Shown: positions 39,789-48,804 of the stretch, piece by piece | Numbering within the stretch: position 1 is the stretch's first letter | Layout: every line of letters starts with the position of its first letter | Source of the DNA: Provencibacterium sp. | Lineage (GTDB): Bacteria; Bacillota; Clostridia; Oscillospirales; Ruminococcaceae | DNA length: 64,000 bases | Reading direction: 5' to 3' | Assembly: GCA_022792175.1 (NCBI GenBank) | Contig: JAAWAN010000028.1 | Span: 142,681-206,680 of the forward strand | Notes under the pieces: model-generated | What the model saw: only the letters and a program-made list of their open reading frames with translations | What the model was told of the DNA's origin: nothing | Database searches by the model: none | Made by a program: the position numbers and the translations under genes

Positions 39789-41120
39789 TTATTTGCCGAG
39801 AAGCGCTTTCGCATCTGCCTGCAGCTTGTCAAACGCTTCGTCTACGGTGGACTCGCCAACGGCCATCATATTGGAAGCGGGGAGCAGGGAGTCGGAGAGG
39901 AACTCGCCCCACTCGGGGAATACCGTCAGAGGCTTGCAGTTATCGAGAGAATCGAAGATGCACTCAACGCCCTCAGGACTCAGACCGGCAAAGCACTTGT
40001 CCTTGCAGTCCTCGGTAGCGCGGCGGTTGACCTGCGGGCCGAGACGGTTGTTCTCATATTTAATAACGCAGGCATCGTAGCTGATGAGGTAATCGAGAAC
40101 CGCCTGGGTGGCCTCGGGGTGCTTGGTGTTCGCCATCGGGATATACACATCAACATAGCCGACGGTGGTGCCGCCCGGGGTGGCGGATACGTCGAAGTTG
40201 GCGCCCGACTCAAAGATGCTGTTGTGACTCCAGGTGCCGGTGATATAGTTGGCAACCTTGCCGTCAGCAAAAAGCTGATCCATACCGGTGGTATTTACAA
40301 GCTCGGAGTTCGGCATCGTTTTGTCGGTGTGCACCATCTTGTAAAGATCCTCGTGGACTTCGCGGATGCGCGCATTGTCAAACTGGGGAGTAAGATCATC
40401 CGCCCAGTAGTTGAGCCCCTCGGAGAAGAGGAAGCAGGCGGTGCGCTCGAGCTGGTACTCGATCCAGACGCCATACTGGCGGTCGAGCCCTTCGCCTTGG
40501 GTGAGCTGGTTCGCGGTGTTCTTCCAGTCTTCAAACGTCCAAGCATCCTTGCCCCATGCGGTGGAGGGATACTCCATGCCGGCAGCGTCATACATATCCT
40601 TGTTGTAGTAATTGACCAGCGTATAGATAGAAATCGGCACACCGTAGAGGTGATCGTCGATCATCAGCCCATCGAATACCGACCAGTAGTATTCCTCCTC
40701 CGAGTAGGTCTCGCGGGCATGGTCGGTGATATCCAGCAGCTGATTGAGCTCCACAAACTGCGGATAGTAGGAGGTGGAAACAGCGGCGATATCCACCTCT
40801 TCGCCGCCGGCGAGCATGGTGATAAGCTTGGTGGCGACGCCGTCCCAGCCGGATGCGGTCGCATCCACCTCGACGCGGATTTCATCCTGAGAAGCATGGA
40901 AGGGCTCGAAAAGCATTTCCATCGTCTCCAGATGATCGGAGGGCACCATCATATATACGGTGGTGGGATCGCCCGATTTCTTTTCTTCCTGCTTCGCTTC
41001 GCTGCTTGCCGGTGCGTTTCCGCCTCCGCTGTTTGCATTTCCGCCGCCCGAACTGCAGCCGGCAAATGCAGTGCTCAAAACGAGCATGCCTGCAAGAAGC
41101 ATTACAGCCAATCTTTTCAT
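39789..41120 (-). CDS. Sugar ABC substrate-binding lipoprotein (MalE/UgpB type)
   Basis: A 443-residue binding protein with a signal peptide and lipobox (LSTAFAGC), then a Gly/Asn/Ser linker and a family-1 solute-binding fold (VDIAAVSTSYYPQFVELNQLLDIT, LYGVPISIYTLVNYYNKDMYD, MDQLFADGKVANYITGTW). AAGGAGGAAC precedes ATG at 41120. It lies between the two permease genes and GH127 in one leftward unit. As in the other importer operon, no dedicated ATPase gene is present. Confidence 0.9.
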   Translation of the reverse strand: MKRLAVMLLAGMLVLSTAFAGCSSGGGNANSGGGNAPASSEAKQEEKKSGDPTTVYMMVPSDHLETMEMLFEPFHASQDEIRVEVDATASGWDGVATKLITMLAGGEEVDIAAVSTSYYPQFVELNQLLDITDHARETYSEEEYYWSVFDGLMIDDHLYGVPISIYTLVNYYNKDMYDAAGMEYPSTAWGKDAWTFEDWKNTANQLTQGEGLDRQYGVWIEYQLERTACFLFSEGLNYWADDLTPQFDNARIREVHEDLYKMVHTDKTMPNSELVNTTGMDQLFADGKVANYITGTWSHNSIFESGANFDVSATPGGTTVGYVDVYIPMANTKHPEATQAVLDYLISYDACVIKYENNRLGPQVNRRATEDCKDKCFAGLSPEGVECIFDSLDNCKPLTVFPEWGEFLSDSLLPASNMMAVGESTVDEAFDKLQADAKALLGK

Positions 41121-41156
41121 AGTTGTTCCTCCTTGAAATATTGAATCAATGGGCAC

Positions 41157-42026
41157 TCAGCCCTTGATACCGCCGAGCATAATCCCGCTGATGATGAATT
41201 TCTGGCAGGCCGTATACAAAACGATAACCGGCGCCAGCGCGATGCAGGAAGCCGCCATCAGCAGGTTCCATTTGGTTGCATAGTTTCCCTTGAAGGTGCG
41301 CAGCACCAGCGGCACCGTCATATTCTTGCGGGAATTGAGGTAAATCATCGGGCCTAAGTAGTTGTTCCAGTGCCCCATGAAGGTCAATACGCCTAAGGAG
41401 ACCAGCGTCGGCACACACATCGGCAGGATAATCTGGAACCAGATGCGCAGATGGCCGCACCCATCGATAAAGGCGCTGTCCCGGAAATCATCCGGTATTT
41501 TCATCATATACTGGCGCATCATGAATACATTGGCCGCCGTACCGAACAGCTGGGGCACAATCAACGGATAGAAGGTATTGATCCAGCCGAAGTTGCGGAA
41601 GATGATAAACTGCGGAATCAAAACAACCTGGAAAGGGACCATCATTGTACTCATGACGATCATAAAGCAGACTGCCTTGCCCTTAAAGTTTGTTTTTGCA
41701 AAGCCATAGGCCACCATCGAGCTGACGATGCAGTTGCCAACGGTGGCAGTAACTGCGATAAACAGGCTGTTGAGCATCGCCCGGCTCATATTCGTTGCTT
41801 TCCAGGCCTCCGGATAGTTCGAAAAACTGACCGGATTCGGAATCAGCTGCGGCGGATAGCTGAAAATCAGCGAGCTGTTTTTCAGCGATGAGGATATCAT
41901 CCAGATGAATGGGAACATCGAAATAAAGCAGACGAAAAGCAGCACAATATGCAGGATAAGGTGTCTGACATTCAGGCGCTTTCCGCGAAAATGTACCGGT
42001 GTATGCTTCACTTGTTCAGACATCAT
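41157..42026 (-). CDS. MalG/UgpE-type sugar ABC permease
   Basis: A 289-residue, six-segment permease with the EAA-type loop DSAFIDGCGHLRIWFQIILPMC. Its second segment (ISMFPFIWMISSSLKNSSLIF) and C-terminus (CQKFIISGIMLGGIKG) are typical of MalG-like partners. Its first codons overlap the end of the upstream permease gene by 11 nt, indicating coupling. Confidence 0.92.
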   Translation of the reverse strand: MMSEQVKHTPVHFRGKRLNVRHLILHIVLLFVCFISMFPFIWMISSSLKNSSLIFSYPPQLIPNPVSFSNYPEAWKATNMSRAMLNSLFIAVTATVGNCIVSSMVAYGFAKTNFKGKAVCFMIVMSTMMVPFQVVLIPQFIIFRNFGWINTFYPLIVPQLFGTAANVFMMRQYMMKIPDDFRDSAFIDGCGHLRIWFQIILPMCVPTLVSLGVLTFMGHWNNYLGPMIYLNSRKNMTVPLVLRTFKGNYATKWNLLMAASCIALAPVIVLYTACQKFIISGIMLGGIKG

Positions 42027-42927
42027 AATTCACCCACTTATCCTGAAGTTGAAACTGGAAGATGGTAATGACAAATACCACTGCGAAGAGCACCCATGCG
42101 TAGGCCGCCGCTTCGCCCATGCGGAAATATTCGAAGGCAGTGTTATAAATCTGCATAACGATCGAGCGGGTCGCATAGCCCGGGCCGCCCTCTGTCATAA
42201 TGAACGCCGCGTCAAACATCTGCATATAGCTGATGCAGTGGGTGACCAGCAGGAAGAAGAGGGTAGGGGTCAGCATGGGCAGGGTAATTTTCCGAAAACG
42301 CTGCCAGCCGTTGGCCCCGTCGATCATGGCCGCCTCATAGTAGGTTTCGTCTATCCCCTTGAGGCCTGCCGTCAACAGGATCATGTCATAGCCCATCGCC
42401 TGCCAAACAGTCATAATGGCTACCGAGGGCATCGCCCAGGCCTGGGTGGTGAGCCAGCCGATGGGCTCCAGCCCCACCATTGTCAGAATATTGTTGAAAA
42501 GGCCATAATCCTTGTTATACAGCCAGCTCCAGACGATGCAGACAGCGACCGTTGTGGTGATGTTCGGCATAAAGAAGGCCGAACGGTAGAGGGCCACGCC
42601 GCGGATTTTCGCATTCATGGCCAGCGCCAGCAAAAGGCCAAAGAAAATAGCGCCCGGTATGGCGATGATGCAGTAAACAAAGGTGTTCTTGAAGATGATA
42701 CCCAGCATTTCCCCGCCGAAAACCGTTTTATAGTTTTCAATACCGATAAAGCTCGGTTCATGCAGCATATCCCACTCATGGAAGCTGATGTATAAAGAAA
42801 AAATGACCGGGACTACAAAAAAGATCAGAATACCTATGAGGATGGGCGAAACCATCAGGAATCCGATTATTGAATTGCGCCTTTCCAGTGTCCAGAAATT
42901 TTTCTTTTGTGCTTGATTGACACTCAT
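42016..42927 (-). CDS. MalF/UgpA-type sugar ABC permease
   Basis: A 303-residue permease with the EAA loop EAAMIDGANGWQRFRKITLPML and the N-terminal segment FLMVSPILIGILIFFVVPVIFSLYISFHEW. ATG at 42927 is spaced correctly from GGGAGGA, while ATG at 42933 would be too close. First gene of the leftward importer/GH127 operon, divergent from the AraC regulator. Confidence 0.92.
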   Translation of the reverse strand: MSVNQAQKKNFWTLERRNSIIGFLMVSPILIGILIFFVVPVIFSLYISFHEWDMLHEPSFIGIENYKTVFGGEMLGIIFKNTFVYCIIAIPGAIFFGLLLALAMNAKIRGVALYRSAFFMPNITTTVAVCIVWSWLYNKDYGLFNNILTMVGLEPIGWLTTQAWAMPSVAIMTVWQAMGYDMILLTAGLKGIDETYYEAAMIDGANGWQRFRKITLPMLTPTLFFLLVTHCISYMQMFDAAFIMTEGGPGYATRSIVMQIYNTAFEYFRMGEAAAYAWVLFAVVFVITIFQFQLQDKWVNYDV

Positions 42928-43301
42928 ATGCATTCCTCCCTCAATAATGCAAACAGTATATCAATTTATCATTCATATAGCTTGCAATATTTGAATCATA
43001 ATGACAATTTTTGTACCTTTCAGCATTTTGTAATATTGTTATTGCATAAACATTTGAAATCTGATATACTTTGTATACTTTATGGCACCTGTGTTTTGTC
43101 CGTATCCAAATGACAAAACGAGGCCATATTTCCTCATATAGCGGAAATATGGCCTCGCAGGAGAAAAATGCAGCCTGTTGTTAAAAGTATAATTTTCAGA
43201 TACCGTATGGATTGGCAAAGAAAGGCAGGAAAAAGCAGCCTTTTTTAGTGAAAAGAAGGAAAGGCTGCTTTCATAAAAAAGGAAAGCTGTGAAAGCGGAT
43301 C
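42928..43301. promoter_or_regulatory. Divergent control region with two large inverted repeats
   Basis: A 374-nt AT-rich gap between the importer operon and the AraC gene. One perfect 15-bp repeat (43119-43133 and 43143-43157, 9-nt spacer, core GGCCATATTTCC) lies mid-gap and is a good operator or terminator candidate. A second 12-bp repeat (AAAGCAGCCTTT, 43232-43243 and 43260-43271) is in the AraC leader just before the GGAAAG ribosome site. No single promoter could be chosen with confidence among several TATA-like boxes. Confidence 0.55.
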
Positions 43302-44804
43302 ATGGCCAAACGACGATTTCTAATAATTGGGAGCTCGGAAAGGCTGAACAGGAGAGTCCGCTCTCTTGTAAACTCACTGTCCGGAGTGACAGTGACCCAA
43401 CTGGATGACTGTGCAAAACTGGAGACCTATCTGAATGAGCATCGCATAAATGCGGTGCTGCTGGAATGCGGCCCGGATTTTCAGCAGGAAATAGAGCATA
43501 TCCACTATATCAAGCCGGCTCTGCCGGTGGTGCTGTATGGCGAAGAGCTAAGCCATGAGCAGACGAGAAGCGCCTTTCTCTGCGGGGCGGTGGATGCGCT
43601 GCACATACGCGGCGCCACCTCGGAGGATTGCTGCGATGCGCTGGAGCGCGCTCTGGACTCTCTGCGCTATACCTCTGATTCGGCGATGCTGCATCAGACG
43701 CGCAGCATCAAGGTCATTGCCCACCGCGGCCGCCAGCTGGAGCTGCAGCTGGCAGAGGGCAATCCGCCTCCCTTTTATATGAACGGCAACCGGGCCACGC
43801 TGCTTCGCGCTGATGTTCTCTGCACAAAGCCCTCCGCCTTCTGGCAGCAGGATGCCGCCTGGGAATGGATTCAGGAGTTTGGGGTACATAATTCCTTTCT
43901 GCTCCCCGGTGCAGACGATATTCTGCATCTGGGCGCCATCGTCGAGCAGGATTTTATCAACGCCGCTTCTTTCAAGGTTATGCTGCACACCCGGCTGGAG
44001 CGCTGCTACAGCCGGCTGAGGGAATTAAACTGCATCTGTGCCGCCTGCCACTGCAGTTCGGATTTTCTGAGCAGATCCACCCTGCATCATCTGGATAACC
44101 AGGCGGAGCTGATTTTCTATCTGAATGATTCGCAGACGATTCCTGATCTGCCCCGGCGGTTAAATTCAACGCTGCCTGCGGAGCTGTATACCGAATTCTG
44201 CTCCGCCGCAGCCACCCGCGATACTGAGCTGGCTGTTCATTGCGTTGACCGCGCCACCGAAAAGCTGCGCACCGACATGCCCGCTCCCAATTTCGCCAAA
44301 GCAAAGCTGAACCGGTTTTTATGGGAGTTCGCCTCGGTCATGGGCAGCCAGGGAGATCACTGCCGGCTGCTGATGGTGGATGTTTCCCATATTGATGCCA
44401 TGCGGGATTCCATCGTTGAGATTATCCGCTCAACGCTCGCCTGCAAGGAGAGCATCCAGTCGGTTTCCCCGCTGGAGGAGCTGATTCACCGCATTGAAAC
44501 CAACCCGGGGCTTTCTATCAGCATCGACCAGGCTGCTGAGGAAATCAATTTCAGCCGCTCCCATTTCTGCCGCCTCTTCCGCCAGCAGACCGGCCTGAGC
44601 TTTACCGCCTTTCTCACCCAGAAACGCATTGCCCTGGCCTGCGATCTGATGCGCAAAACCGGTATGCGCATTGATGAAATTTCCGATACGGTGGGAATTA
44701 ACAACACCTGGTATTTTAAAAAGCTCTTTCAGAAGGAGACGGGCATGCGCGCGGAGGACTGGATAGCTGAAAACCGCCCGCTGGAGGTCCCGCCCAGGCA
44801 ATAG
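43302..44804 (+). CDS. AraC-family regulator with a degenerate receiver-like domain
   Basis: A 500-residue transcription factor. The C-terminal 100 residues carry two helix-turn-helix motifs (ISIDQAAEEINFSRSHFCRLFRQ and IDEISDTVGINNTWYFKKLF) ending in the family KxxxG-like segment. The first 115 residues look like a CheY-type alpha/beta receiver, but the acidic pocket is missing (GSSE in place of DDE) and the phospho-accepting position is E55 in AVLLECG. A middle domain of about 250 residues has no clear match. No kinase gene is adjacent. It is divergent from the MalFGE/GH127 operon and is probably its activator, possibly binding a sugar through the middle domain. Confidence 0.82.
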   Translation: MAKRRFLIIGSSERLNRRVRSLVNSLSGVTVTQLDDCAKLETYLNEHRINAVLLECGPDFQQEIEHIHYIKPALPVVLYGEELSHEQTRSAFLCGAVDALHIRGATSEDCCDALERALDSLRYTSDSAMLHQTRSIKVIAHRGRQLELQLAEGNPPPFYMNGNRATLLRADVLCTKPSAFWQQDAAWEWIQEFGVHNSFLLPGADDILHLGAIVEQDFINAASFKVMLHTRLERCYSRLRELNCICAACHCSSDFLSRSTLHHLDNQAELIFYLNDSQTIPDLPRRLNSTLPAELYTEFCSAAATRDTELAVHCVDRATEKLRTDMPAPNFAKAKLNRFLWEFASVMGSQGDHCRLLMVDVSHIDAMRDSIVEIIRSTLACKESIQSVSPLEELIHRIETNPGLSISIDQAAEEINFSRSHFCRLFRQQTGLSFTAFLTQKRIALACDLMRKTGMRIDEISDTVGINNTWYFKKLFQKETGMRAEDWIAENRPLEVPPRQ

Positions 44805-44943
44805 CCACCTTAAGGCTGCATCGCCGTTTCCTTTTTCCCGGAATGGATTTTCCAGAAAGATCGCTGGGCTTCGTGCCCTTTATATTCCGGGGATAGAATC
44901 ATCCAACCGGGCGGGGAACACGCTTTAAGCCTGAAAAAGCACA

Positions 44944-44985
44944 GAAAAAATCCGCTCTGGCATCATTGCCAGAGCGGATTTTTTC
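44944..44985. terminator. Bidirectional intrinsic terminator
   Basis: A perfect 19-bp stem (44944-44962 and 44967-44985, loop TCAT) with A6 and T6 flanks lies between the rightward AraC gene and the leftward NERD-like gene. The rest of the 243-nt gap shows nothing else. Confidence 0.9.
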
Positions 44986-45047
44986 TGCAGGAGGAAAGCC
45001 TGTCTCTCCCGGATATTGCCGGCCTATGTAAAACCCCCATGTGCCTT

Positions 45048-45653
45048 TCACTGAACCTGATATTTTAAAATCAGCTCAGTGAGGGCGGGAACATCCACAT
45101 CATTGTCCTTCTCAAATTTGGATTTGCCCAGATAGGCCTTGAATTTCTTCAGGTTCATCAGCCCCTGCCCGCCGGTAATCCCGAAGATGGTCTTTTTCAC
45201 ATTTCCGCAGAAGACAACCAGCCCCTCCATCTGAATGCCATAAACCCCGTTTTTGGAAAAAATCTCCCGGAGCAACTCGATATCGCGGATATTTTTGGCA
45301 CAGAGGTTGTCCATCCTGCTGCGCTTATCCTTCATCACCTTCACCCACTGCCGGTCGCCGACATCACCATAATACTCGGCAGTATCATTGACGGCGTTGA
45401 CCAGCAGAATGCCGAAAAAGCCCACCAGCATGCAGTCAATCTGCGCCTCGCGCTCGCCGTAGCGCAGGTGCAGGTTTTCCAGAATTTTATAGTTGCGGAT
45501 AAGCCCAAAGCGCTTGAGCGCGCCCATCACCCTGGCATGCGCCAGCTTTCCGCTGCGGTAGCGCAGGAAATGCACCAGATAGAAAAGGCCGATGAGCGCC
45601 GCCACCGCCACCAGCACAAGAGATATGATGTTCAGCACGAAGTTCAGATTCAT
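45048..45653 (-). CDS. Membrane-anchored NERD-like protein
   Basis: A 201-residue protein with one N-terminal transmembrane helix (residues about 5-30) and a cytoplasmic domain resembling the nuclease-related (NERD) domain: GEREAQIDCMLVGFFGILLVNAVN, with E/D-x-Q-I-D matching the conserved core, followed by YYGDVGDRQW and a final helical part. NERD proteins are thought to bind or cut DNA, but the role is not established. ATG at 45653 is spaced 10 nt from GAGGG; ATG at 45668 lacks a site. Single gene. Confidence 0.6.
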   Translation of the reverse strand: MNLNFVLNIISLVLVAVAALIGLFYLVHFLRYRSGKLAHARVMGALKRFGLIRNYKILENLHLRYGEREAQIDCMLVGFFGILLVNAVNDTAEYYGDVGDRQWVKVMKDKRSRMDNLCAKNIRDIELLREIFSKNGVYGIQMEGLVVFCGNVKKTIFGITGGQGLMNLKKFKAYLGKSKFEKDNDVDVPALTELILKYQVQ

Positions 45654-45809
45654 GAAAGCAACCCTCATTTTTCTGTTTTATAAAGATAGTATACCGGTAT
45701 TCCTCCATTCTGTAAAGTCATTTGAACGTTTTTTGTCCACTCATCCCCTGCCCGGCAGGCCGGGCGGCTCTCCTTTTTCCGCCTGCCGGCGTCCCCGACG
45801 GCATCGCCT

Positions 45810-45838
45810 TGACAGCGGCCCTGTTATCGGGTATGATA
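45810..45838 (+). promoter_or_regulatory. Sigma-A promoter of the DUF4358 lipoprotein gene
   Basis: TTGACA (45810-45815), 17-nt spacer, TATGAT (45833-45838), about 35 nt before the start codon. Confidence 0.75.
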
Positions 45839-45878
45839 AAATCACTAAAAATGCAATCTCCCGCAGGAAGGATCACCT

Positions 45879-46403
45879 ATGAAAAAAAAGCTTATCGCAC
45901 TGCTTGCGGCGCTCTCTCTGGCCCTGCTGCCCGCCTGCAGCACACAGCCGCCGCCGGATGAGGAGGAGGCTGCCCCCGCCGCAGCCGAGGTGCATGCCGT
46001 CGTTGCCGACCCGGAGGGCGCGCTGGAAGAAATTTATGCCGATATCGATATCAAGGAAATAGAAACGGCCGATGACAACCTGATGCAGTCGCTCGGCTTC
46101 GACCTGTGGAATGTGGAAGAATACTATGTGCGTTATTCCTCCGGCCGCTATGGGCTGGCAGATGTCTTTATCCTGAGGCCCTTTCACAATGACTATGACT
46201 CGGTGCGCGAGAGTCTGGAAACGGTCAAGCTCGACCGCATCCGCAAAACGGAGGACTATGATATTCTCGGCTCCCACCGGATCGCGCAGGAGGCCCAGAT
46301 TTATCAGTATGGCTCCTACCTGATTATGCTGATGCTTGAGGACAATACCGCTGCCGCCGAAATTATCCAGCGCTATATCCCCTCCACCGAGCTTCCCGAT
46401 TAG
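45879..46403 (+). CDS. DUF4358 lipoprotein
   Basis: A 174-residue exported protein with signal peptide and lipobox (LALLPAC). After an acidic Ala/Pro/Glu linker comes a DUF4358-type domain, in which a segment starting near residue 65 (MQSLGFDLWNVEEYYVRYSS) leads to ADVFILRP and a C-terminal YGSYLIMLMLEDN strand. The family is common in gut clostridia and of unknown function. Its stop overlaps the stop of the convergent tatD gene by 4 nt. Confidence 0.75.
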   Translation: MKKKLIALLAALSLALLPACSTQPPPDEEEAAPAAAEVHAVVADPEGALEEIYADIDIKEIETADDNLMQSLGFDLWNVEEYYVRYSSGRYGLADVFILRPFHNDYDSVRESLETVKLDRIRKTEDYDILGSHRIAQEAQIYQYGSYLIMLMLEDNTAAAEIIQRYIPSTELPD

Positions 46404-47188
46404 CCGGAAATGCGGTAGAGCCGGCGGGCGTTTTCGGCCGTCGCCTCGGCGAGCGCCTGCGGCTGCATTCCCCGGAGCCCGGCAATAGCGTGCGCCGTCA
46501 GATGCAGAAGGGTGGAATCGTTGCGCTTTCCCCGGAAGGGAACGGGGGTCATATAGGGGCAGTCGGTCTCAATTAAAAGCCTGTCGAGCGGCACCAGGGC
46601 GGCCGCCTCGCGGGCTTTTTTCGCGTTTGCAAAGGTGACAAGGCCGGTAAAGCCGAGATAAAGGCCCAAATCAAGAATTTCTTGCGCTGTTTCGGCGGAG
46701 CCGGAAAAGCAGTGCACCACCCCCTGCGGCCGGTATTCCCGCAGCAGCGCCAGCGTATCGGCGGTCGCCTCCCGCATATGGATGATGACCGGATAGCCGG
46801 TTTCGGCGGCCAGCTGCAGCTGCTCCCGGAATACCCGCTGCTGAACGGATCGCTCCGAGAGGTCATAGTGGTAGTCAAGCCCAATCTCCCCGATGGCCAC
46901 CACCTTCGGGTCCTTTAAGTCCTCCCGAAGCTCTGAAAGATAACCGGGCAGGGCTTCCTTCGCCGTATGCGGATGATAGCCCGCCGCGCAGTAAAAACCG
47001 GGATAGCGCGCGCAGAGCTCTTTACCCGCCCGGATAGAGGCGGCGTCTGTTCCCGCATTCAGAACAAACTCCACCCCGGCTGCGGGCAGCTGCTCCAAAA
47101 GAAGCTGTTCGCGGACATCGTCAAACGCCTCGTCGTCATAATGGGCGTGTGAATCGAACAGGCCGCGCAGCGGCTGCAAATCCTCCAT
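46400..47188 (-). CDS. TatD-family metal-dependent DNase
   Basis: A 262-residue TIM-barrel hydrolase. The metal ligands are visible: N-terminal DSHAHYDD (HxH), the bridging glutamate in AIGEIGLDYH, His in VIIHMREA, His in VHCFSGS, and a late ETDCPYM aspartate. The family has 3'-5' exonuclease activity and acts in DNA repair or decay. ATG at 47188 with GGAAGGG upstream. It follows glyS on the same strand, separated by a terminator. Confidence 0.93.
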   Translation of the reverse strand: MEDLQPLRGLFDSHAHYDDEAFDDVREQLLLEQLPAAGVEFVLNAGTDAASIRAGKELCARYPGFYCAAGYHPHTAKEALPGYLSELREDLKDPKVVAIGEIGLDYHYDLSERSVQQRVFREQLQLAAETGYPVIIHMREATADTLALLREYRPQGVVHCFSGSAETAQEILDLGLYLGFTGLVTFANAKKAREAAALVPLDRLLIETDCPYMTPVPFRGKRNDSTLLHLTAHAIAGLRGMQPQALAEATAENARRLYRISG

Positions 47189-47220
47189 AATAAACCCTTC
47201 CCTTCCGAGTTTTTTAAAAT

Positions 47221-47261
47221 AAGGGGATGCCAAAAGCGCAAAACGGTTTTGGCATCCCCTT
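47221..47261. terminator. Intrinsic terminator after glyS
   Basis: A perfect 15-bp stem (47221-47235 and 47247-47261, 11-nt loop) ends in T-rich sequence on both strands; for the leftward glyS transcript the tail is TTATTTT. Confidence 0.8.
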
Positions 47262-47281
47262 TTTGTTTTCAGAAACAGCCT

Positions 47282-48667
47282 CTAAAATTTCATTTTCTCT
47301 TCCAGATAGGCAGAGATTTTTTCCAGCGGCATGCGCTCCTGCTGCATGCTGTCGCGGTCGCGCACAGTAACGCAGTGATCCTCGAGCGAATCGAAATCAT
47401 AGGTGATGCAGTAGGGGGTGCCGATTTCATCCTGCCGGCGGTAGCGCTTGCCTATAGAGCCGGACTCATCGTAGTCCACCATAAAATGCTCGCTGAGCTC
47501 GGAGAAAAGCGCGCGCGCGGGCCCGGCAACCTCCGCCTTTTTGGAGAGCGGCAGAATGCATGCCTTATAGGGCGAAAGCGCGGGATGCAGGTGCATCACC
47601 ACCCGGCTGTCTCCTCCCTCGAGCGTCTCCTCGTCGTAGGCCTCGCAGAGGAAGGCGAGCGCCACCCGATCGGCGCCCAGAGCCGGCTCGACCACATAGG
47701 GGATGTATTTCTCGTTTGCCTCCTGGTCGAAATATTCCTGGCTCTTGCCAGAGGCCTCCTGGTGGCGGGTAAGGTCATAATCGGTGCGGTCGGCAATGCC
47801 CCAGAGCTCGCCCCAGCCAAACGGGAAGAGATACTCGATATCGGTCGTCGCCTTCGAGTAGAAGGAGAGCTCCTCCTTCTCGTGGTCGCGCAGCCGGAGG
47901 TTTTCATCCCGCAGGCCGAGGGAGAGCAAAAACTGGTGGCAGTAGTCCTTCCAGTACCGGAACCATTCGAGGTCGGTGCCCGGCTTGCAGAAAAACTCCA
48001 TCTCCATCTGCTCGAACTCGCGGGTGCGGAAGGTGAAGTTGCCGGGGGTAATCTCATTGCGGAAGGATTTTCCGATCTGCGCAATGCCGAAGGGAATTTT
48101 TTTTCGGGTGGTCCGCTGAACGTTCAGAAAATTAACAAAGATGCCCTGCGCCGTTTCCGGGCGCAGATAAATTTCGTTCTTCGCATCCTCGGTAACGCCC
48201 TGGAAGGTTTTAAACATCATGTTGAACTTGCGGATATCGGTAAAATCGGTCGCGCCGCAGTCGGGGCACTTGATCCCCTTTTCGCGGATGAAGTCGAGCA
48301 TCTGCTCGTTGCTCCAGCCGGCCGGGGAAACGCCGGTCTGCTCCTCAATGAGCTGGTCGGCGCGGTGGCGGGTTTTGCAGGCCCGGCAGTCCATCAGCGG
48401 GTCGGTAAAGCCGCCGACATGACCGGAGGCCACCCAGACCTGCGGGTTCATCAGAATGGCGCAGTCCACCCCGACATTATAGGGAGAGCACTGAACGAAC
48501 TTTTTCCACCATGCGCGCTTGACATTGTTTTTAAATTCAACGCCCAGCGGCCCATAGTCCCAGGTATTGGCCAGACCCCCATAAATATCGCTGCCGGGGT
48601 AAACAAACCCGCGGTTTTTGCAGAGCGCTACCACCTTATCCATCGTTTTTTCCTGATTGGAAAGCAT
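47282..48667 (-). CDS. glyS: Glycyl-tRNA synthetase, single-chain (alpha2) type
   Basis: A 461-residue class II synthetase that charges tRNA-Gly. Motif 2 lies in [25 protein letters not shown], motif 3 in [13 protein letters not shown], and the anticodon-binding domain forms the last 100 residues. A zinc-ribbon-like insertion with CRAC near residue 95 and CPDC near 135 is present, as in the single-chain enzymes of many Gram-positives. ATG at 48667 follows TGGAGGGA; the in-frame ATG at 48682 lacks spacing. No T-box leader was recognised. Confidence 0.95.
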   Translation of the reverse strand: MLSNQEKTMDKVVALCKNRGFVYPGSDIYGGLANTWDYGPLGVEFKNNVKRAWWKKFVQCSPYNVGVDCAILMNPQVWVASGHVGGFTDPLMDCRACKTRHRADQLIEEQTGVSPAGWSNEQMLDFIREKGIKCPDCGATDFTDIRKFNMMFKTFQGVTEDAKNEIYLRPETAQGIFVNFLNVQRTTRKKIPFGIAQIGKSFRNEITPGNFTFRTREFEQMEMEFFCKPGTDLEWFRYWKDYCHQFLLSLGLRDENLRLRDHEKEELSFYSKATTDIEYLFPFGWGELWGIADRTDYDLTRHQEASGKSQEYFDQEANEKYIPYVVEPALGADRVALAFLCEAYDEETLEGGDSRVVMHLHPALSPYKACILPLSKKAEVAGPARALFSELSEHFMVDYDESGSIGKRYRRQDEIGTPYCITYDFDSLEDHCVTVRDRDSMQQERMPLEKISAYLEEKMKF

Positions 48668-48749
48668 ATGCGTTCCCTCCATTTATTCTCTTGCTTAAAA
48701 TGAATATCTGCAAAAAAACGGCGCAGCCGCCATTTCTGATACTTTCCCT

Positions 48750-48779
48750 ATTTTAAAGCCATCTGCGCCGCTTTGTCAA
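48750..48779 (-). promoter_or_regulatory. Sigma-A promoter of glyS
   Basis: On the minus strand TTGACA (48779-48774), 18-nt spacer, TAAAAT (48755-48750). Three GCGCCG/CGGCGC motifs lie in and around it, so the transcript start region may fold back; one pair also ends in a T7 run (about 48718-48712) as a terminator-like arm. Confidence 0.7.
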
Positions 48780-48804
48780 GCAAACGGCGCAGATTCCTTC
48801 CATT

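Noticed and set aside
48668..48804. T-box riboswitch before glyS
   Set aside because: The short leader lacks the T-box sequence and a specifier stem; only a promoter and GCGCCG repeats are visible.
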